Assembly (NCBI RefSeq): GCF_900104965.1
Contig: NZ_LT629757.1
Span: forward strand, 248,001-312,000
Source: Nocardioides scoriae
GTDB lineage: Bacteria > Actinomycetota > Actinomycetes > Propionibacteriales > Nocardioidaceae
Length of the DNA stretch: 64,000 nucleotides
Direction of reading: 5' to 3'
Position 1 is the stretch's first letter; the number at the start of each line of letters is the position of its first letter. The translations under genes were made by a program, and so were the position numbers. Below are positions 59,833-64,000 of this stretch, piece after piece. The notes below the pieces were generated by a model, which was given only the letters and a program-made list of their open reading frames with translations, was not told the DNA's origin and did no database searches.

Positions 59833-60444
59833 CTAGTGAGGCTGCGTCAGCGAGGCCTGGTGGAGCGCGGCGATGCGCTTGGCCTCCTTGGAGTCCGGCC
59901 CGGGCGGGGGCACGAAGACGGCGTCGCGGTAGTAGCGCAGCTCCTCGATGCTCTCCTGGATGTCGGCGAGCGCGCGGTGGTTGCCGCCCTTCTGGGGGGC
60001 GTTGTAGTAGGCGCGGGGGAACCACCGGCGCGAGAGCTCCTTGATGGAGGAGACGTCGACGATCCGGTAGTGCAGGGCCTGCTCGAGCTGCGGCATGTCG
60101 CGGCTGATGAAGGCGCGGTCGGTGGCCACCGAGTTGCCGGCGAGCGGCGGGCGGCTGCCCTCGGGGCACTGCGACCGCACGTAGGTCAGGACCGCCTCCT
60201 CGGCCTCGGCCAGGCTGACGCCCGACTCCAGCTCGGTGAGCAGGCCGGAGCTGGTGTGCATCTGGTGGACGAACTCGACCATCTGGTCGAGCGCCTGCTG
60301 GGGCGGCTTGATCACCACGTCGACGCCCTCGCCGAGGACGTTGAGGTCGAAGTCGCTGACCAGCGCGGCCACCTCGACCAGGGCGTCGGCCTCCAGGTCG
60401 AGCCCCGTCATCTCGCAGTCGATCCACACCAGTCGCTCGGTCAC
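59833..60444 (-). CDS. orn: oligoribonuclease
   Basis: A 203-aa protein with GTG start. DEDDh exonuclease motifs: [25 protein letters not shown] (ExoI, D and E), [19 protein letters not shown] (ExoII), [20 protein letters not shown] (ExoIII, H and D). Degrades 2-5 nt RNAs from the 3' end to mononucleotides and is nearly universal in actinobacteria. Length is as usual. Confidence 0.95.
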   Translation of the reverse strand: MTERLVWIDCEMTGLDLEADALVEVAALVSDFDLNVLGEGVDVVIKPPQQALDQMVEFVHQMHTSSGLLTELESGVSLAEAEEAVLTYVRSQCPEGSRPPLAGNSVATDRAFISRDMPQLEQALHYRIVDVSSIKELSRRWFPRAYYNAPQKGGNHRALADIQESIEELRYYRDAVFVPPPGPDSKEAKRIAALHQASLTQPH

Positions 60445-60509
60445 AACGACTCAGCCTACTCATGGTGTTTCCTCACCCGACCGCCAGCGCGGCCCCCTAC
60501 GGTGGGCGC

Positions 60510-60962
60510 ATGTCGCGCTGGCTCGGTCTCCTCGCGCGCCTGGTGGTGGGCGGGACCTGGATCTGGGCCGGGTGGCTCAAGCTGCCGGACCCCGAGGCGA
60601 GCGTCACCGCCGTGCGCGCCTACCAGCTGCTCCCGCCGGCTGCCGCCGACGCCGTGGGACGCGGGCTCCCGGCGGTCGAGATCGCGGTGGGGGTGCTGCT
60701 CGTGCTGGGGCTGTTCACCCGCGTCGCAGCTGCCGCGTCGGCCCTGCTGCTGGCGGCCTTCATCGTGGGGATCGCCTCGGTGTGGGTGCGCGGCATCCCG
60801 ATCAGCTGCGGTTGCTTCGGCGACGGCGGCTACGACCCCGACGCGTTCTCGCAGTACCCCTGGGAGATCGCCCGCGACGCAGGCCTGCTGGCCGCTTCGG
60901 GCCTGGTGTGGTGGGTACGTCGCACCCGCCTGGCGCTGGACGGCCTGGTCTTCCCGGCGTGA
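60510..60962 (+). CDS. MauE/DoxX-family redox membrane protein
   Basis: A 150-aa protein with four hydrophobic segments (about 8-22, 50-67, 72-90 and 117-133). A periplasm-facing loop holds ISCGCFGDGG, the CGC pair seen in MauE-type proteins (thiol/disulfide or haem-linked). It precedes the DsbA-like gene by 25 bp; the two probably work together in extracytoplasmic disulfide exchange. The same combination occurs in other actinobacteria (recalled, not tested). Confidence 0.82.
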   Translation: MSRWLGLLARLVVGGTWIWAGWLKLPDPEASVTAVRAYQLLPPAAADAVGRGLPAVEIAVGVLLVLGLFTRVAAAASALLLAAFIVGIASVWVRGIPISCGCFGDGGYDPDAFSQYPWEIARDAGLLAASGLVWWVRRTRLALDGLVFPA

Positions 60963-60987
60963 CCGACGAGAGAGAACGAGGCGCCTG

Positions 60988-61746
60988 ATGGCCCAGAAGC
61001 GAACCGACCGACCCGGGTCGGGCCGACCCGACCGGACCACGCGCGCCGCCGCGCTGCAGCACGAGGCCGCGACCAAGGAGCGCAACCGCCGGCTCCTGGT
61101 CGCGCTGGCGGCCGTGGTCGTGGTCTGCGCGCTGGTGGCCGGCGTCGTCATCTTCAGCGGCGGCGACGGCTCCCAGGACGCGCCCAGCGCCGACGTGCCC
61201 GCCGCGGCCTCGGGGCAGGCGCTGGTGATCGGTCCGAAGGACGCCGCCCACCAGGTCGTCGTCTACGAGGACTTCCTGTGCCCCTACTGCCGCGAGCTCG
61301 AGAACGGCTCGCGGTCGTTCCTGCAGGCCGGGGCGGCCGCGGGCACGGTGCGGGTGGAGTACCGCCCGTTCCACCTGCTCCAGGACGACTACTCGGAGCG
61401 TGCGCTCAACGCGTGGGGCATCGTCCTCGCCCAGGGCACCCCCGCCCAGGCGCTGGCCTTCCACGACAAGCTCTACGACGAGCAGCCCTACGAGGCCGCC
61501 TCCTCCAAGCCCGACGACGCCCAGCTCGCCGACTGGGCGAAGGACGCCGGCGTGAGCGACGGCAAGGTCCTCGACGCGATCCGGTCCGGCACGATCGACC
61601 AGCAGTTCGTCGACGCGGCCGACGCCACGGCCGAGAAGGCCGGCGTGCAGGGCACCCCGACGGTCACCCTCGACGGGAAGCCGCTGGAGGGCTCCTCCAT
61701 CAGCGCGATGGTCGACGACCTGGAGCGGGCCGTCGCCACGAGCTGA
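60988..61746 (+). CDS. DsbA/DsbG-like membrane-anchored thiol-disulfide oxidoreductase
   Basis: A 252-aa protein. N-terminal anchor (about 37-58, LLVALAAVVVVCALVAGVVI) with cytosolic basic end; then a thioredoxin fold: HQVVVYEDFLCPYCRELEN (CPYC active site at about 98), then a helical insertion and the cis-Pro VQGTPTVTLDGKPLEG. This is the DsbA-like family found in actinobacteria. RBS GAGG 6 nt before ATG. Operon with the MauE-like gene. Confidence 0.9.
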   Translation: MAQKRTDRPGSGRPDRTTRAAALQHEAATKERNRRLLVALAAVVVVCALVAGVVIFSGGDGSQDAPSADVPAAASGQALVIGPKDAAHQVVVYEDFLCPYCRELENGSRSFLQAGAAAGTVRVEYRPFHLLQDDYSERALNAWGIVLAQGTPAQALAFHDKLYDEQPYEAASSKPDDAQLADWAKDAGVSDGKVLDAIRSGTIDQQFVDAADATAEKAGVQGTPTVTLDGKPLEGSSISAMVDDLERAVATS

Positions 61747-61771
61747 GCGGTCGGTGGAATGCTTGCCCGTC

Positions 61772-62815
61772 ATGGCCGACCTCACCTCGTTCATCGCCCG
61801 CCTGCCCAAGACCGAGCTGCACGTCCACCACGTCGGCTCCGCGTCGCCCCGCATCGTCAGCGAGCTGGCGTCGCGCCACCCGGGCACGGTGCCGAGCGAC
61901 CCCGACGCGCTGCGCGACTTCTTCGCCTTCCGCGACTTCGCCCACTTCATCGAGGTCTACCTCGCCGTCGTCGACCTGATCCGCACCCCCGAGGACGTCC
62001 GGCTGCTCACCTACGAGGTGGCCCGCGAGATGGCCGAGGGGCAGCAGGTGCGCTACGCCGAGCTCACCTGCACGCCGCACACCTCGGTGCTGACCGGCAT
62101 CCCGATCGAGGCCTTCACCGAGGCCATCGAGGACGCCCGGGTCGCCGCGGAGCGCGACTTCGGGCTGGTGCTGCGCTGGATCTACGACATCCCCGGCGAG
62201 CTGGGGGTGCCCGGCGCGGACGCCACCCTCGGCTACGTGCTGGACCACGCGCCCGACTCGCTGGTCGCGCTGGGCCTCGGCGGACCGGAGATCGGCGTGC
62301 CGCGGCCGCAGTTCCAGCGCCACTTCGACGCCGCACGGGCCGCCGGCCTGCACTCGCTGCCGCACGCCGGGGAGACGACCGGTCCGCAGACGATCTGGGA
62401 CGCGCTGGAGCTGCTGGGTGCCGAGCGCATCGGCCACGGCACGTCGGCCGCCCAGGACCCCGCCCTGCTGGCCCACCTGGCCGAGGCCCGGGTGCCCCTC
62501 GAGGTGTGCCCCTCGTCCAACGTCGCGACGCGCGCGGTCGCCAGCCTCGAGGAGCACCCGATCCGGGCGTTCCGCGACGCGGGCGTGCTGGTCACGGTCA
62601 ACAGCGACGACCCGCCGATGTTCGGCACCACGCTCAACCGGGAGTACGCCATCGCCGCCGACTTGCTCGACCTCGACGAGCGGGGGCTGGCCGACCTGTC
62701 GCTGACCGCGCTCGACGCGTCGTACGCCTCCGACGACGTGCGGGCGCGGGTCCGCGCGGAGGTGGAGGCCTACGTCGCTGAGACGGGCGCGGCCGGCGCG
62801 TCGGGTCCGGCGTAG
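61772..62815 (+). CDS. adenosine-deaminase-family hydrolase
   Basis: A 347-aa protein from ATG 61772. Metal and catalytic motifs: LPKTELHVHHVGSASPRIVS (HxH), LPHAGETTGPQTIWDAL (His plus catalytic Glu), RIGHGTSAAQDP, LEVCPSSNVATRAV and TVNSDDPPMFGTTL (SDD, the metal Asp and partner). The HVHHVGSAS variant (instead of HxHLxG) belongs to an actinobacterial branch that includes 6-aminodeoxyfutalosine deaminase and adenine deaminase homologues; the substrate could therefore be adenosine, adenine or the menaquinone precursor. No futalosine genes are seen nearby. Its 3' end overlaps the convergent 62770 gene by 46 bp. Confidence 0.87.
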   Translation: MADLTSFIARLPKTELHVHHVGSASPRIVSELASRHPGTVPSDPDALRDFFAFRDFAHFIEVYLAVVDLIRTPEDVRLLTYEVAREMAEGQQVRYAELTCTPHTSVLTGIPIEAFTEAIEDARVAAERDFGLVLRWIYDIPGELGVPGADATLGYVLDHAPDSLVALGLGGPEIGVPRPQFQRHFDAARAAGLHSLPHAGETTGPQTIWDALELLGAERIGHGTSAAQDPALLAHLAEARVPLEVCPSSNVATRAVASLEEHPIRAFRDAGVLVTVNSDDPPMFGTTLNREYAIAADLLDLDERGLADLSLTALDASYASDDVRARVRAEVEAYVAETGAAGASGPA

Positions 62816-63057
62816 GTCTCGCTGAGCCGGACGAGGCAGCCGTGGTTGGGGTCGGGCATCAGCACCGCCTCGAGGACGGCGCGTCCGGGCGACGGGTCGC
62901 CCTGGTCGACCCACACCAGGCGCCGGCCGTCGTCCTCGACGGTCTGCAGCGTCCAGCCGGCCGTGCGCGCGGCCTCGACGAGGTGGGCGACCACGGTCGC
63001 GGGGTCCCCGGAGAAGAAGCGCTCGTCGGGCTCCTCGCCCTGCTCGACGGTGTTGAT
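62770..63057 (-). CDS. hypothetical small protein with possible ATC start
   Basis: A 95-aa protein with INTVEQGEEPDERFFSGDPA, a helical middle (VVAHLVEAARTAGWTLQTVE) and beta strands (RLVWVDQGDPSPGRAVLEAV, CLVRLSETYAG). No ATG, GTG or TTG is in frame before the conserved start region; an ATC at 63057 is preceded by AGGAGGT (63066-63072) at 8 nt. The in-frame extension reaches into the tRNA fragment, so the true start must be after it. An ATC start is rare; a truncated start downstream (GTG) is the alternative. Confidence 0.6.
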   Translation of the reverse strand: MNTVEQGEEPDERFFSGDPATVVAHLVEAARTAGWTLQTVEDDGRRLVWVDQGDPSPGRAVLEAVLMPDPNHGCLVRLSETYAGPDAPAAPVSAT

Positions 63058-63089
63058 GGGCCCCGACCTCCTGTTGACGACCCGCGACG

Positions 63090-63133
63090 CGCCCCCGGCA
63101 GGAATCGAACCTGCGACCAAGAGATTAGAAGTC
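63090..63133 (-). repeat. 3' tRNA-Arg (TCT) fragment: attL of a second integrative element
   Basis: From 63133 to 63090 on the minus strand the sequence reads as the 3' part of a tRNA: CTTCTAA loop (anticodon TCT) with its 3' stem, variable region, T-arm GCAGGTTCGATTCCTGC, acceptor CGGGGGC and discriminator G. The 5' half (D-arm and acceptor) is absent and the sequence to the right is unrelated. That is the structure of an attachment site left when an element inserts in a tRNA 3' end; the intact gene should be at the other end, beyond the window. Confidence 0.8.
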
Positions 63134-63295
63134 GGTCCCGCGTCATCCTGGCTTGTCCGACCCTGCCCTGATCAGGCGGGGGAGCGGCGTTGCAGCCGAC
63201 TCTTCCTCCTGACCAGTCGGGCCCGATCCTAGGTCGTCGAGTAGCACGCCGTTAGCAACCGGCGCCGCTCGAGGCGCCAGGAGGAGGACCCGTAC

Positions 63296-63580
63296 ATGAC
63301 CGACGACGAGCTCGAGCCCACCCGGCGTCGAGAGACCGAGGCCGAGCGCCGGCAGATCGCCGCCAACGCCAGATGGGCCAGAGAGCCCGACCGCTCGGCG
63401 GCAACGCAGCCTGCCCGGGACGGCATGCTCCGTCGCTTCGAGGACGAGGTCGACCCCGACCGGACCCTCCCGGCTGAGGAGCGCGCAATGCGGGCCGAGA
63501 ACGCGCGCAGGGCGTTCTACCAGCGCATCGCGCTCAAGTCCGCTCAGTCGCGCCGCCGTAAGGCTGGTGGGGAGTCTTGA
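63296..63580 (+). CDS. conserved small protein of integrative elements
   Basis: A 94-aa protein, ATG with AGGAGG 8 nt upstream. Arg/Glu-rich, helical: RRQIAANARWAREPDRSAA, RFEDEVDPDRTLPAEERAMR and RAFYQRIALKSAQSRRRKAG. I recognise this pattern (RA-FYQRxALKSAQ-RR) from hypothetical proteins of actinobacterial integrative elements; function unknown. Stop overlaps the next start (TTGA). Confidence 0.75.
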   Translation: MTDDELEPTRRRETEAERRQIAANARWAREPDRSAATQPARDGMLRRFEDEVDPDRTLPAEERAMRAENARRAFYQRIALKSAQSRRRKAGGES

Positions 63581-64000
63581 GCGCCCCCAGGACCGGGACC
63601 CGGTTGCTGTCGGTCACGCACGCGGCCGAGCAGCTCGACTGCAGCCGCGGCCACATCTACGGGCTCATCGCCGCCGGCCGGCTGCCTGTCGTCGAGATCG
63701 CGGCGACCGGCACCCGCACCAAGACCCGCATCCGCGCCGAGGACCTCGAGGCGCTGATCGAGGGCAACACCCGCCGGGCGGGAGCACCTGTGCTCGCGTG
63801 GCCCGACGTGTTGCCGCCGCGGCCCGACCTCTACCCCCACGCCGCACTCGGCGCCACGGAGAGAGCGACCTATGGCACCACCGAGGCCGCTGAGCGGCTG
63901 CAGGTGCGCGCCAGGGACGTCACGGATGGCATCGCCGACGGCGATCTCCACGCCCACCGCGACGGCGACCGCGGCCGCTGGCGCATCGACCACGCCTGCC
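63577..64000 (+). CDS. excisionase/HTH_17-type protein with two tandem HTH domains (cut by window edge)
   Basis: TTG start overlapping the previous stop by 4 bp; the frame is open to the window end (141 codons). HTH 1: LLSVTHAAEQLDCSRGHIYG, then LIAAGRLPVVEI and RIRAEDLEALIEG (the typical HTH_17 wing). A second HTH-like unit: YGTTEAAERLQVRARDVTDG, then IADGDLHAHRDG. Probably a regulator or excisionase of the second element. C-terminus unknown. Confidence 0.72.
   Translation, partial: MSAPRTGTRLLSVTHAAEQLDCSRGHIYGLIAAGRLPVVEIAATGTRTKTRIRAEDLEALIEGNTRRAGAPVLAWPDVLPPRPDLYPHAALGATERATYGTTEAAERLQVRARDVTDGIADGDLHAHRDGDRGRWRIDHAC

Overview
The window is high-GC actinobacterial DNA, most like the Nocardioides/Nocardioidaceae group. 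This rests on codon use, frequent GTG starts, ATGA/GTGA gene overlaps and the gene families present; no 16S gene is in the window, so the genus is an inference. There are two tRNA genes (Lys-CTT and His-GTG), a 3' tRNA-Arg fragment, and no CRISPR array or intact insertion sequence.

Regions: (1) 1-9.3 kb, minus strand: a cell-surface glycan locus with a GH5 cellulase, a polyprenol-phosphate mannose synthase, a cellulose-synthase-like GT2, a GT39-type membrane glycosyltransferase, a DUF4397 surface protein with a sorting-signal-like tail, a GH8 glucanase and a class F sortase that runs off the left edge. (2) 9.5-26.4 kb: regulatory and stress genes, namely a pair of paralogous sigma-region-4-like small proteins, a bestrophin-like channel, an odd HTH-histidine kinase overlapping a DUF1059 protein, a lipoprotein, DUF2254 and permease membrane proteins, a flavodoxin-like protein, a cNMP-binding protein, a SigB/SigF-type sigma factor, an MscS-like TM protein, a TetR regulator, a DUF2510-ANTAR-like protein and an alpha/beta hydrolase. 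Gene density is low at 13.8-14.8 and 24.4-24.9 kb. (3) about 27-50.3 kb: an integrative conjugative element whose right end abuts tRNA-Lys. Its backbone is on the plus strand: VirB2/VirB3-like small membrane proteins, a VirB4-type ATPase, a VirB6/TrbL-like protein, a transglycosylase-M23-EEP fusion, then a Pra-like protein, an FtsK-type translocase, a RepSA-like initiator, an excisionase and a tyrosine integrase. At the left is an HTH-DUF5919/Nudix pair that recalls the immunity factor Pif of pSAM2. Inserted in the backbone at 36.4-43.8 kb is a mostly minus-strand cargo of nucleases: a nuclease-STAND NTPase with an unrecognised partner gene, a membrane-anchored Mrr-like endonuclease, and a frameshifted, truncated HNH-STAND relic. 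This cargo is the best candidate for an undescribed (antiphage) system. (4) 50.4-62.8 kb: ordinary chromosome with ABM monooxygenase, acyltransferase, FAD oxidoreductase, pirin, DUF3626, RecQ, patatin, RIO-like kinase, tRNA-His, oligoribonuclease, a MauE/DoxX-DsbA pair and an adenosine-deaminase-family enzyme. (5) 63.09 kb to the right edge: a 3' tRNA-Arg(TCT) fragment that looks like the left attachment site of a second integrative element, followed by two typical element genes.

All calls come from reading translated sequence and motifs; no database search was possible. Start sites were chosen from ribosome-binding sites, overlaps with neighbours and domain starts.
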